DNA from: Caulobacter soli
GTDB lineage: Bacteria > Pseudomonadota > Alphaproteobacteria > Caulobacterales > Caulobacteraceae
Assembly: GCF_011045195.1 (NCBI RefSeq)
Contig: NZ_CP049199.1
Coordinates: 4,199,501-4,263,500, forward strand
Direction of reading: 5' to 3'
Length of the DNA stretch: 64,000 nt
Part shown: positions 40,596-49,417 of the stretch, piece after piece
How the letters are laid out: each line of letters begins with the position of its first letter
Position numbering within the stretch: the first letter of the stretch is position 1
Notes under the pieces: generated by a model
Seen by the model: the letters and a program-made list of their open reading frames with translations, nothing else
What the model was told of the DNA's origin: nothing
Databases searched by the model: none
Program-made: the position numbers and the translations under genes

Positions 40596-41854
40596 TCGGC
40601 GGCGATCATGTGCGACGGAACGAAGCGCTCGCGGGTCTCGACGGCGTCGGCCGCGCGGAGGATCCGGTCGGCCGCGGCCAGCACCAGGCCCGGTCGGGTC
40701 TCGATCGCGTAGAAACCGCCCCACAGCAGGCAGCGGTCGGCCAGCACCCGCCGGAAAGCCTCGTAGAGCGCCGGGTCGGGCTGCTGGCGCGCCCGCCAGA
40801 AGGTGTCGAGAGAGCCCTGGTGGGTCAGACCGGCCACGTCGTAGACGGCGCGGCCCAAGGTGATCACCGGCACCCCCGCCGCGAGCGCCAGGGTGCCGGT
40901 GGTGCTGTTGACGGTCACCACGCCCTGGGCGCCGGCGACCAGCGCGTCGATGTCGCCCTCTTCCAGGAAGACCACCCGGTCGGCCACATCCAGGGCCTGG
41001 GCGCAGTCCAGCACGCGCCGCCGCCAGTCGCGCAGGCCGTTGTCGAGCGGATGCTCCTTGATCACCAGGCGCGGGCCGGGCGGCGCGTGGCGGGCGAACG
41101 AGGTCAGGATCCGGACCAGGGCCGGCTGCATGCCCGCGAAGTCGGAATGGGCGCGCAGCTGGTAGTCGGAGTCCAGTTGCAGGGGCAGCAGGAAATAGCC
41201 CGCCTCGCTCCCGAGGGCCGGCCCAGGCTGGCGCGGCGTCGCCGGACGCCGCCTCAGGACCCGCCGCGCCCAGCCGATCGCCTCCAACGCCGGATGCCAG
41301 GGGCGATGGGTGCGGTAGCCAGGGAACAACGGCCCCGCCAACACGGCGGCCAGATAGTAGAGCACGCTGGCCCGCGCCCGCCAGCCGATCGCCGAGGGCA
41401 GGGGCGCGCGCCGTGGAACCGGATCCAGTCCCCGCGCCGCGTCGCGATACCATTGCGGATCGTCGGGCAGCTCGGAAAAGCCGTTCACCCCGCCGCGCTC
41501 CAGCGTCACCCAGTCGGGCCGCACATAGCCTTCCTCGAACACGTGGACCGTCAGCCCCAGTCCCGGCGCCGCGGCGCGGGCCACGCGATGCAGGGGACGG
41601 CAGTCGCCGAACAGCACCAGATCGGTGATCCCCCGCGCGCGGACCAGGCGGGTCAGGAACCCCGGCCAGGCGTCCGCGCCACGGCCATAGTTGTCGCCCT
41701 CGCCGCCCCAGTCGACCAGGTCGCCGCCGTTGAAGTTGATCCGGTGAACGCCGTGGCCGCGCTGGCGCAGGACCCGCGCCAGCTCGAGGAAGAAGGCGCC
41801 GGGCGGTCCTTGCAGGAACAGGATCTCGCGGCGAGCGGACGCCGGCCCGCTCAC
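40592..41854 (-). CDS. KpsS-like capsular polysaccharide biosynthesis/export protein
   Basis: 420 residues of the KpsS (beta-Kdo transferase/capsule biosynthesis) family. Conserved features are FEEGYVRPDWVTLERGGVNG near residue 105, VIKEHPLDNGLRDW, and the nucleotide-sugar-like VTVNSTTGTLALAAGVPVI. KpsS-type enzymes build the Kdo linker of group 2-like capsules on lipid. Start is GTG 41854, overlapping the stop of the AraC-like gene (GTGA) and preceded by GGAG. With the glycosyltransferase downstream it forms a capsule-type unit. Confidence 0.87.
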   Translation of the reverse strand: MSGPASARREILFLQGPPGAFFLELARVLRQRGHGVHRINFNGGDLVDWGGEGDNYGRGADAWPGFLTRLVRARGITDLVLFGDCRPLHRVARAAAPGLGLTVHVFEEGYVRPDWVTLERGGVNGFSELPDDPQWYRDAARGLDPVPRRAPLPSAIGWRARASVLYYLAAVLAGPLFPGYRTHRPWHPALEAIGWARRVLRRRPATPRQPGPALGSEAGYFLLPLQLDSDYQLRAHSDFAGMQPALVRILTSFARHAPPGPRLVIKEHPLDNGLRDWRRRVLDCAQALDVADRVVFLEEGDIDALVAGAQGVVTVNSTTGTLALAAGVPVITLGRAVYDVAGLTHQGSLDTFWRARQQPDPALYEAFRRVLADRCLLWGGFYAIETRPGLVLAAADRILRAADAVETRERFVPSHMIAAE

Positions 41855-42423
41855 GATTCCGGCTCCAGGCTTCGCCGCGGATCGGCGACCTCGACCGCGC
41901 GCGCCTCCAGGGCGACGGCGCTCTGTTCCGTCGCCGGTCGGAAGACCCGCTCGACCGTCAGCGCGACGGCCGCCCGCGCCCGTTGCAGGGCCGCGTCGTC
42001 GGCGCCGGCGCGCTCCATCCGCATCTCGGGCGAGCGGCCGGTGTCGCGCCGGTACAGCTGGTGGAAGCGGCCGAAATAGCCGAAGCCGCAAACCTGGGCC
42101 ACGGCCCGGGGACCTAGGTCCGGATCGGCCCGCAGCGTCAGGTCGACCAACCGCACGCGCATCTTGAGCAGGGAGCGGTAGGTCGACTCGCCATGGACCC
42201 GCGCGAAGGCCGCGCGCAGGGCCTCGGGCGACACGCCCAGCGCCGCGGCGACCATCGTGTCGGTCATCCTGCGGGGCAGCGCCGACGCCACATGATACTC
42301 CGCCGCGGCCACCAGCGCCTTGGCCGACAGCGCGGCGTTGAACAGCGACGCGGAAGCGGCGACGCAAGCGTCGGTCGCCTCGGCCAGATCCTGAACTTCT
42401 TCGTACGCCATGTTCGCTGTCAT
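41851..42423 (-). CDS. AraC-type helix-turn-helix protein
   Basis: 190 residues. The AraC DNA-binding domain (about 45-135) is recognisable: MTDTMVAAALGVSPEALRAAFARVHGES followed by VAQVCGFGYFGRFHQLYRRDTGRSP. The short N terminus has no cupin sensor domain, so an effector site is not obvious, and the C-terminal 50 residues are unrelated. I use ATG 42423; TTG 42453 and ATG 42411 are in frame. It leads the operon with the KpsS-like and glycosyltransferase genes. Confidence 0.85.
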   Translation of the reverse strand: MTANMAYEEVQDLAEATDACVAASASLFNAALSAKALVAAAEYHVASALPRRMTDTMVAAALGVSPEALRAAFARVHGESTYRSLLKMRVRLVDLTLRADPDLGPRAVAQVCGFGYFGRFHQLYRRDTGRSPEMRMERAGADDAALQRARAAVALTVERVFRPATEQSAVALEARAVEVADPRRSLEPES

Positions 42424-42933
42424 CCGAGCCGGTTCACCGGGGAGCACGTTCAAGTCGGCAAGTCGGGATCATCCCCGTCACGATCGACGAACGTCGGGGC
42501 CGACCGGCGTCCGGCGCACCGCGCCGACCGTTCGGGCGTGCACGACCGAGTCTTCGCGCCAGGACTGTCCGACGTATGAGATGTGCAAGGCCCGCGCTCC
42601 CCCTTGGGCGTCTTCCCACGTCGTAAGACAAAGGCGGCGGGCTTCGGGCGACACGGGGATATGTAAATTTTTTGCGTCGGTCGGGGCGGCTCATGGCCTC
42701 GCCGCGAGGATTCCCCCGTAAGTAGAGCGACTTGCGAATTGGACCTCGCGGCGCGATCGTTCCGATGCGCGGGTTACACGAAAGGTTCACGTGTTTCCGT
42801 GTCGCCGCGCCCCGTCGCCGTCTGTCCTGTCATGAGGGCGAGGCCGTAGAGCCTGCCCGACGGAGACAGGCGCGATGATCCTTCCGGACCCGACGGCCGG
42901 CGCGGCGCGAACGTTCGCTCACGGAGCATGCTC
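42424..42933. other. About 510-base divergent intergenic region (AraC-like / LuxR)
   Basis: No gene is supported. It contains the AT-rich patch GATATGTAAATTTTTTGCG (about 42658-42676), an inverted pair TCGCCGCGA...TCGCGGCG (about 42704-42756) and no obvious strong promoter consensus. Both operons must start here. Confidence 0.5.
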
Positions 42934-43662
42934 TTGAGCGCGCGGCCCACGGCCCTTTCCGCCGCCGCGCCGATCGACCCCGTGTCGGCCTATCGCGCGG
43001 CGCTCGGCATGGCCGCCCGCCGCTGCGGGTTCGCCCACGCGGCCTACATGCACCTGGGCTACCGGCTGCCGGGCGAGACGGTCGCCGCGCCGGGCCGGCT
43101 GATCTCGTCCGGCGCGCTGGACGAGACGCTCTATCGCAAGCGAGGCTATCTGGCCTTCGACCCGCTGGCGGCCCGCGCCGCCGGGGCCTTCGCGCCGTTC
43201 GCCTGGACGCTGGACGACCTGGCCGAGCCGGCCGCCCGCCCCCTGGCCCGCGCCTTCGAGGCCTGGGGCGTCCGGTCGGGCCTGATCGCGCCGATCCAGG
43301 ACTCAACCGCCGGTCCGGCGTTCGTCAATTTCTTCGTTTCCGAGGCGCGGTCCGCGCCGGCCGACGCCGAGGCCGAGGCGGCCCGGGATGGCGGCGCCCT
43401 GTTGGCCGCCGTTCGCCTGCACGCCATGGCCCGGGCCGACCTGCCGGCCGCCGGCGTCGCCGACGGCGCGCTGAACGCGCGCGAGATCCATGTGCTGCGC
43501 CTGGCCGCCAAGGGCCTGACGGAGATGGAAACCGCCGCGGAACTCAAGCTCAGCCGGCGGGGGGTGCAGTTCCACCTGTCCCGGGCCGGCGCGAAGCTGG
43601 ACACCCCCAACAAGACCGCCGCCGTGGCCCGCGCGATCGCGCTCGGCCTGCTGGCTCCATGA
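42934..43662 (+). CDS. LuxR family regulator (solo), second
   Basis: 242 residues. The N-terminal domain keeps more of the AHL pocket than the first LuxR: AHAAYMHLGYRLPGE, LAFDPLAARAA (Asp-Pro) and FAPFAWT. The HTH at the C terminus is LNAREIHVLRLAAKGLTEMETAAELKLSRRGVQFHLSRAG. GGAG lies seven bases before TTG 42934, whereas ATG 42928 would be only one base from it, so TTG is the better start. No luxI nearby. Divergent from the capsule operon; downstream is a secreted PstS-like gene after an AT-rich gap. Confidence 0.85.
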   Translation: MSARPTALSAAAPIDPVSAYRAALGMAARRCGFAHAAYMHLGYRLPGETVAAPGRLISSGALDETLYRKRGYLAFDPLAARAAGAFAPFAWTLDDLAEPAARPLARAFEAWGVRSGLIAPIQDSTAGPAFVNFFVSEARSAPADAEAEAARDGGALLAAVRLHAMARADLPAAGVADGALNAREIHVLRLAAKGLTEMETAAELKLSRRGVQFHLSRAGAKLDTPNKTAAVARAIALGLLAP

Positions 43663-44016
43663 CGTCAGACTTAGAAGCTTAATACTCACTAGTCCGAAAT
43701 CCGGATTACCGAGACATCTCGTTGAATCTTATTAGATTCGATATCTATTCTTCGATAACCACAACTCTCGATGACAAATTAAATTCACAATTGAACCCAA
43801 TTGACTCTTCTACTATTGGATGTAGAAAGAAAAGGCATACACGATCTTCGCTTAAATAGATGACCAAACGTCATGCTATGAAGCCAAGAAGCATATGCGA
43901 CTATACTGATATAAACTCTACACATCCATCTACACTTGCCAGCGGCGCTCGCTAGAGCGGCGTCGTGAGCACTCACGAGCGTATGCTCTCAATCAGACGG
44001 ACAAAGGATAATACCC
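43663..44016. other. 354-base AT-rich, palindrome-rich leader region
   Basis: Markedly AT-rich, in contrast to the GC-rich genes around it. It has a cluster of small perfect palindromes: AATCCGGATT (43698-43707), CGAGACATCTCG (43710-43721) and GAATCTTATTAGATTC (43724-43739). Near the gene start are CGCTCGCTAGAGCG (43946-43959) and CGTGAGCACTCACG (43964-43977). An AAAGGATAA ribosome site follows. It contains no gene longer than a few codons; a long regulated 5' region or inserted foreign DNA is likely. Confidence 0.7.
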
Positions 44017-45678
44017 ATGTCTATCAAGCTTCGCGCCCTGATGGGCGTCAGCAGCCTGGCCGCCCTCGCCCTGGCCGGCGCCGCTCACGCGGGCGACATC
44101 TGGGGTGGCGGCTCCACGCTGATCGCCCCCTATCACTGGCAAATGGCCTACTGCTACGGCACGAACCTGCCTAACCCCGGCGACGGCGCCGAGTTCAAGA
44201 CCCCGCCCGGCACGGCCTTCTCGCTGACCCCGGCCCCGAACTGCTCGACCCGCACCCCGACCGGCTTCGCCACCAGCAACACCGTCCACTACGCCCTGAC
44301 GGGTTCGGGCCTTGGCGCCGCCGGCGTCTACAGCCACGACCGTTCGCGCTACGGCGTCACCGCCTGGACCGGCGACGTGCAGTACGGCCTGTCGGAAAGC
44401 GCCCTGGGCTCGACCGAAGTCGGCTACTACGACAACGGCACCCCGGGCGCTGGCGGCCCGACCCCCACGGTCTTCCAGGGCATCACCCTGAAGACCCCCG
44501 CCTCGGGCGCCAACCAATACGACGTCCCCAAGCCGAAGTACGGCCCGCTGGTGCAATTCCCGGTCGCCGTGGCGCCGGTCGCCCTGGCCTACGACCCGAT
44601 CTACAAGAAGGTCAAGAACGCCGACGGCACCGTCTCGGAGTACCGTTTCAACGTCAAGTTCCCGCGTACCGGCGGCGGCCTGCATCTGGACGCCACCACC
44701 TACTGCAAGATCGTCAACGGTCAGATCACCGACTGGAACGACCCGGCGATCACCGCCCTGAACAACAACTTCTCGCTGCAAGACACCACCGACACCGGCA
44801 CGTTCAGCGTTCCGATCGAACTGGTCGGCCGCTCCGAGAGCTCGGGCACAACCCAAGTGACCACCCGTCACTTCGCCGCCGCCTGCGGGTCTCTGACGGG
44901 CAACGCCTTCATCGTCACCGCCGGCGAATCGACGCTGCCGGTCGCCGTGCGAGGCAACCCCGTGGGCGGCGCGCCGGTCCTCGGCAAGTTCACCCTGGCC
45001 ACCGGCTCGGGCGGCGTCGCCGGCTATGTCAGCTTCTCGGACGTCCCGACGACCACGGGCCAAGTCATCACCCGCGGCCGCCTGGGCTATGTGGGCGCCG
45101 ACTACGCCCTGCCCGCCTCGGCCAACAACGGCCTGCCCTACACGCTGTTCACGGCCGACCTGAAGAACGCCGCCGGCGCCTATCGTCCGCCGGCGAGCAC
45201 CAACGCGACCAGCGCGTTCAGCGGCCAACGCGCCCCGGAATCGAACTCTTCGGGCAACTACGACGCCACCCAGACCGACTGGGGCTCGCGCTCCAACGCG
45301 TACGACTGGGTGCGCCTGACCTCGAACAGCAGCACCGCCAGCCTGGCCAACCCGACCCCGGCCCTGGCCTATCCGATCGTCGGCACGGTGAACTTCCTCG
45401 GCTACACCTGCTACAACAGCAGCGCCAAGGTCGACACCATCCGCACGGCTTCGGTTGGCGCAGCCCCAGGCTATATCAACTACTGGTTCGCCAACCCGGC
45501 CGTACTGACCAACGCCGGTCTGGCCCCTCTGCCGGGGACCTGGCAGACCGCCATCACCGAAACCTTCCTGACGCCCACCACCGCGACCTCGGCGCTGAAC
45601 CTGTATTTCGATACGGCTCACGCTGGCGGCACGACGGGCAACAGCGCCTGCAGCGTCTCCACGATCGTCGGCGCCTAA
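44017..45678 (+). CDS. Secreted PstS/DING-like substrate-binding protein
   Basis: 553 residues. The signal peptide ends AAHA|GDIWGGGSTLIAP, so the mature start resembles DING proteins (DINGGG). Two periplasmic-binding-protein lobes follow: YCKIVNGQITDWNDPAI, VGRSESSGTTQVTTRHF (the phosphate-type loop) and GNAFIVTAGE, as in PstS. It is longer than PstS (about 340) with many Cys (about 8) suggesting disulfides outside the cell. There is no permease or ATPase in the window, so it is probably an extracellular phosphate-binding or adhesion-type protein rather than a transporter component. ATG 44017 is set by AAAGGATAA; a terminator follows. Confidence 0.8.
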   Translation: MSIKLRALMGVSSLAALALAGAAHAGDIWGGGSTLIAPYHWQMAYCYGTNLPNPGDGAEFKTPPGTAFSLTPAPNCSTRTPTGFATSNTVHYALTGSGLGAAGVYSHDRSRYGVTAWTGDVQYGLSESALGSTEVGYYDNGTPGAGGPTPTVFQGITLKTPASGANQYDVPKPKYGPLVQFPVAVAPVALAYDPIYKKVKNADGTVSEYRFNVKFPRTGGGLHLDATTYCKIVNGQITDWNDPAITALNNNFSLQDTTDTGTFSVPIELVGRSESSGTTQVTTRHFAAACGSLTGNAFIVTAGESTLPVAVRGNPVGGAPVLGKFTLATGSGGVAGYVSFSDVPTTTGQVITRGRLGYVGADYALPASANNGLPYTLFTADLKNAAGAYRPPASTNATSAFSGQRAPESNSSGNYDATQTDWGSRSNAYDWVRLTSNSSTASLANPTPALAYPIVGTVNFLGYTCYNSSAKVDTIRTASVGAAPGYINYWFANPAVLTNAGLAPLPGTWQTAITETFLTPTTATSALNLYFDTAHAGGTTGNSACSVSTIVGA

Positions 45679-45706
45679 TCCACCCTTCGACTTCGATCGA
45701 CTTGGG

Positions 45707-45736
45707 GGGCCCCGGCGCAAGCCGGGGCCCTTTTTT
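45707..45736 (+). terminator. Strong Rho-independent terminator after the PstS-like gene
   Basis: GGGCCCCGGC-GCAA-GCCGGGGCCC followed by six T residues, 28 bases after the stop. Confidence 0.93.
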
Positions 45737-45882
45737 CGATCGATTTCAAGGGCCCCGTGCGCCGGAACTCTTCACGCGAAAGCCTGTGTTTAGCCACAGC
45801 GACAGGCGCCGGCCGGCGTCCTAGGGTCCGGTCGAGGCGTCGCGGACCGCGCGCGACCATTGAGATATCCGAGGAGCGTTAG

Positions 45883-47355
45883 ATGACCGCGTTCACCCCT
45901 GGCGTGCTGGAGAGCCTGGTCGGCGTCACCTTTTCCAACGGCAGCCTGGTTCTGTACGCCACCTCGCAAAGCGCCGACGGTTACGGCGGAACGCTTTCGG
46001 TCGGCGCCGGCAATATCGACAACGTAAGACCCGGCGCCGTGACGGTCACCGCCGTCCACGCCAGCTACACGGCCGCCTTCAACGTCTACAGCCCAACGCC
46101 GGCCGACCATTACTACCACTACTTCGCGACGTTCGGCACGATCAGCCTGAGCGACGGCAACACCTACACGATCTTTGCGACCAGTTCGAACGGCCTAGTC
46201 CTGGGCCTGGACAGCTTCATGATCGAGGCCGATGGCGCGGTTTTCGGTTCCTCCTTCTTCACCCTCACCAACACGCCCAGCCCGACCTATCCGCTGTCGT
46301 TCAACAACGACGCCACGGCCTACGTCGCGCCGGTCTGCTTCGCCGAGGGTTCGCGGATCCTGACCGCGCGTGGCGAGGTGGCCGTCGAGGATCTGATCGA
46401 GGGCGACGAGGTGGTCACCGCCAGCGGCGGGATGCGGCCGGTGATCTGGATCGGCAGCCGCCACGTACGCTGCGATCGCCATCCGCGCCCCGCCGAGGTG
46501 CATCCGGTGCGCGTGCGCGCCGGCGCGTTCGGCGACGGTCTGCCCGCCCGCGACCTGCGGCTGTCGCCCGGCCACGCGGTGGCGATCGACGGCGTGCTGG
46601 TCCCCATCAGCCTGCTGGCCAACGGCGCCACCATCGTCCAGGAACAGGTCGACACGGTGCGCTACTTCCACGTCGAGCTGGACGCCCACGACGTGATCCT
46701 GGCCGAGGGCCTGGCCTGCGAAAGCTATTTCGACGACGGCAACCGCGACGTGTTCGGCAACGCGCCCGGACACCTGGCGCTTTATGGCCGCCTGGACCCC
46801 CAGGACTGGGATCAGGCCTGCCTGCCCGTCGTGCGCCACGGCCCCCAGAGCGAAGCCCTGCGCCAGCGCCTGCTGGAACGGGCCGGCGCCCTGGGCTGGA
46901 CGCGCGGCCAGGCCCCGCAGGTCACGCTGGACGCCGACGGCGAGGCGATCGCGCCGGTGTTCTCGACCGAACAGCGCCTGTGGTTCCTGGTCCCGGCGGC
47001 GCGCACCCTGGTCCTGCGCAGCCCCGCGGCCGCGCCGGCCCTGACCCAGCCCGGCCATGGCGACTGGCGCCGTCTGGGCGTGGCCGTCAGCGGCCTGCGC
47101 ATCGGCGGCCAGCCCCTCGACCTGGCGTCCGACACGCTGGGCCGCGGCTTCCACGTCCTGGAGCATCACGAGACCGAAACCGCCCGTCTGTCCTGGCGCT
47201 GGACCGACGGCGCCGCCGAACTGCCCGCGACCTCTCATCCGACCATGGTCGAGATCGAGGTGCTGTGGGTCTCTCCCCGTTGGATCGCGCCCGACCAGAC
47301 GCTCAATCAGGCAAGCCCCCTAGCCCCGCGCCTGCGTCTTGTCGAAGCGGGCTGA
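45883..47355 (+). CDS. Hint (Hedgehog/intein-type) domain protein
   Basis: 490 residues. Residues 1-150 form a beta-rich N-terminal domain with no signal peptide (TPGVLESLVGVTFSNGSLVLY). Residues 152-300 match the Hint_2 fold: C152 in APVCFAEGSRILTARGEVAVEDLIEGDEVVT and WIGSRHVRC. The nucleophile Cys is present, so self-cleavage at Pro151/Cys152 is possible. The last 190 residues are beta-rich (HVLEHHETETARLSWRW). Related proteins in alphaproteobacteria are often exported. GGAG precedes ATG 45883. Its neighbours are the PstS-like protein and the TPR-sulfotransferase. Confidence 0.85.
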   Translation: MTAFTPGVLESLVGVTFSNGSLVLYATSQSADGYGGTLSVGAGNIDNVRPGAVTVTAVHASYTAAFNVYSPTPADHYYHYFATFGTISLSDGNTYTIFATSSNGLVLGLDSFMIEADGAVFGSSFFTLTNTPSPTYPLSFNNDATAYVAPVCFAEGSRILTARGEVAVEDLIEGDEVVTASGGMRPVIWIGSRHVRCDRHPRPAEVHPVRVRAGAFGDGLPARDLRLSPGHAVAIDGVLVPISLLANGATIVQEQVDTVRYFHVELDAHDVILAEGLACESYFDDGNRDVFGNAPGHLALYGRLDPQDWDQACLPVVRHGPQSEALRQRLLERAGALGWTRGQAPQVTLDADGEAIAPVFSTEQRLWFLVPAARTLVLRSPAAAPALTQPGHGDWRRLGVAVSGLRIGGQPLDLASDTLGRGFHVLEHHETETARLSWRWTDGAAELPATSHPTMVEIEVLWVSPRWIAPDQTLNQASPLAPRLRLVEAG

Positions 47356-47545
47356 TCCGACCCCGGCCGTCGTCGCCCCTTGGCGGCGGCCGGGCGCCTC
47401 CTTCAGTCCTGCGGCGTCCCCTGGGCCGCGAGCCGGGAGCGCCGATCGGCGCGACTGTGCTTAGGCTCATTGCCGCGCGGTCGATCGATCGCCACCAACA
47501 CCGAAACAGCCTCGCCGGATGGGCGCGGCCCGCCGGAGCGCCGCC

Positions 47546-49417
47546 ATGTCCCTGATGGAAGCCGACTGCCCCGCCGAGGCCACGGCCACGTCGCCCCTGG
47601 AAGGCTGCGCCTGCCGGTCCGGCCTGCCGCCCGAGCTGTGCTGCGCCCTCGACCTGAAGACCGCCGCGCGAACCTCGGCCTCGCCCAAGGTCGCCGCCGC
47701 CCTGGCCCGGATGGCCCAGGCCTATGACGACGGCGAACTGATCCTGGCCGAGCACTTCGCGCACGAGGCGCTGCGGACGGTCCCCGGTCACCGCGACGCC
47801 CTGGGCGGCCTCTACAACATCTGCAAGGACACCGACCGGCCGCAGGCGGCCGAGGCGCTTGTGCGCCGCATGGCGGCCCTGCATCCGGAGGACCCCGTCG
47901 TCCGGATGAACGCCGCCCTGTTCTTCCGCAGCAAGAGCGCGTTCACCGAAGCCGCCGTCCACGCCCGGGTGCTGCTGCGCCTGGCCCCCGACGTGGCCCT
48001 GGCCCAACGCATCATGGGCCTGGTCTTCGTGAGCCTGCACCAGGCGGTCGGCGCCGAGCACCATCTGCGCCAGGCCATCGCGCTGGGCGACGCCGACGAG
48101 GCCGAAACCCTGGTCGGCCTGGGTCAGGCCCTGCGTGGCCAGGGCCGCTTCGAGGAGGCCCGCGCAGCCTACGCCCAGGCCCTGGAGCGGATCGCCGCCC
48201 CCGGCGCCGAGGCCGTGCTCAGCGCGTGGTTCGAGCTGGAGGAGGCCGACGGCCGCCTGGACGAGGCCCTGGCCCTGATCGAGCGCCTGGCCGCCCTGGC
48301 GCCGGACGATCCGCGCGTCGCGATCGGCCGGGCCACGATCCTGCGCCGCCGTCAGGATCCCGAGGCGGCCCTGGCCGCGCTCGGCGCCCCGCCTCCCGCC
48401 GGTCCTCACGCCCCGGTCCGGATCCTGGCGATGAAGGAGCGCGGGACGATCCTGGACGCCCTGGGCCGTCACGACGAGGCCTTCGCCGCCTTCGCCGCCT
48501 TCAAGGACCAGACCGCCGAACTGACCGGCAACCGCTATCGCGCCGAGGCCGCCGCCCATCAGGCCCAGACGCTGAAGGCGTTCTTCACCGCCGGCCGCAC
48601 GCCGCTGCTGCCGCGCGCGGGCGTGCGGACCGACGTCGCCCAGCCGATCTTCGTCGTCGGCTTCCCGCGCTCGGGCACGACCCTGGTCGAGCAGACCCTG
48701 TCGTCGCATCCGGCCATCGCCGCCGGCGACGAACTGCCGCTGATCGGCCAGCTGACCGAACGTCTCGGCGGCCTGCTGGCCAGCGAGGGCTCGTATCCCC
48801 AGGCCCTGAGCGAGCTGTGGTTCGGCGACAAGACCGGCCTGATCGACACCCTGCGCGACCACTATCTGAACGAAGCCGCCCGCATGGGCGTGGTCCACGC
48901 CGGCGCGGCCTGGTTCACCGACAAGATGCCGCTGAACGAAACGCATCTGGGCCTGATCCACCTGCTGTTCCCGCGCTCGCCGATCGTGCACCTGGTGCGC
49001 CATCCGATGGACGTGACCCTGTCTGTGTTCTTCAACGCCCTGAGCCACGGCTTCCATTGCGCCTCGACCCTGGACAGCGCCGCCCGTCACTTCGCCCTGA
49101 CGGCGGACCTGGTGGAGCACTATCGGTCGGTGCTGCCGATGCGCTACCTGGCCGTGCGCTACGAGGACATGGTCACCGACCAGGAGGCCCAGGTGCGCCG
49201 CCTGTTCGACTTCATCGGCGAGTCCTACGATCCCAGCGCCCTGGACTTCCACGAAAACCCGCGCCCGGCCCGCACGGCCAGCTACGCCCAGGTGACCGAG
49301 AAGCTGTACGACCGCTCGCGCTTCCGCTTCCGCCGCTATCGCGAGCAGCTCGCGCCGGTCGAGCCGATCCTGCGCCCCTGGATCGAGCGGCTGGGTTACG
49401 GACTGGACGACCTCTAG
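47546..49417 (+). CDS. TPR-repeat sulfotransferase
   Basis: 623 residues. A Cys-rich N terminus (LEGCACRSGLPPELCCAL) leads into several TPR-like helical pairs (about 50-320). The C-terminal sulfotransferase domain has the PAPS 5'-phosphosulfate loop VVGFPRSGTTLVEQTLSSHP (about 370-390) and the 3'-phosphate site IVHLVRHPMDVTLSVF. Such TPR-sulfotransferases often modify Tyr or sugar residues on secreted proteins or polymers. No signal peptide. ATG 47546 has GGAG eight bases upstream. Its stop overlaps the convergent M23 gene by four bases. Acceptor unknown; nearby adhesins and capsule genes are candidates. Confidence 0.87.
   Translation: MSLMEADCPAEATATSPLEGCACRSGLPPELCCALDLKTAARTSASPKVAAALARMAQAYDDGELILAEHFAHEALRTVPGHRDALGGLYNICKDTDRPQAAEALVRRMAALHPEDPVVRMNAALFFRSKSAFTEAAVHARVLLRLAPDVALAQRIMGLVFVSLHQAVGAEHHLRQAIALGDADEAETLVGLGQALRGQGRFEEARAAYAQALERIAAPGAEAVLSAWFELEEADGRLDEALALIERLAALAPDDPRVAIGRATILRRRQDPEAALAALGAPPPAGPHAPVRILAMKERGTILDALGRHDEAFAAFAAFKDQTAELTGNRYRAEAAAHQAQTLKAFFTAGRTPLLPRAGVRTDVAQPIFVVGFPRSGTTLVEQTLSSHPAIAAGDELPLIGQLTERLGGLLASEGSYPQALSELWFGDKTGLIDTLRDHYLNEAARMGVVHAGAAWFTDKMPLNETHLGLIHLLFPRSPIVHLVRHPMDVTLSVFFNALSHGFHCASTLDSAARHFALTADLVEHYRSVLPMRYLAVRYEDMVTDQEAQVRRLFDFIGESYDPSALDFHENPRPARTASYAQVTEKLYDRSRFRFRRYREQLAPVEPILRPWIERLGYGLDDL

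Noticed and set aside
43663..44016. Pho box upstream of the PstS-like gene
   Set aside because: No pair of CTGTCAT-like repeats with correct spacing is visible, so phosphate control is not shown by sequence.
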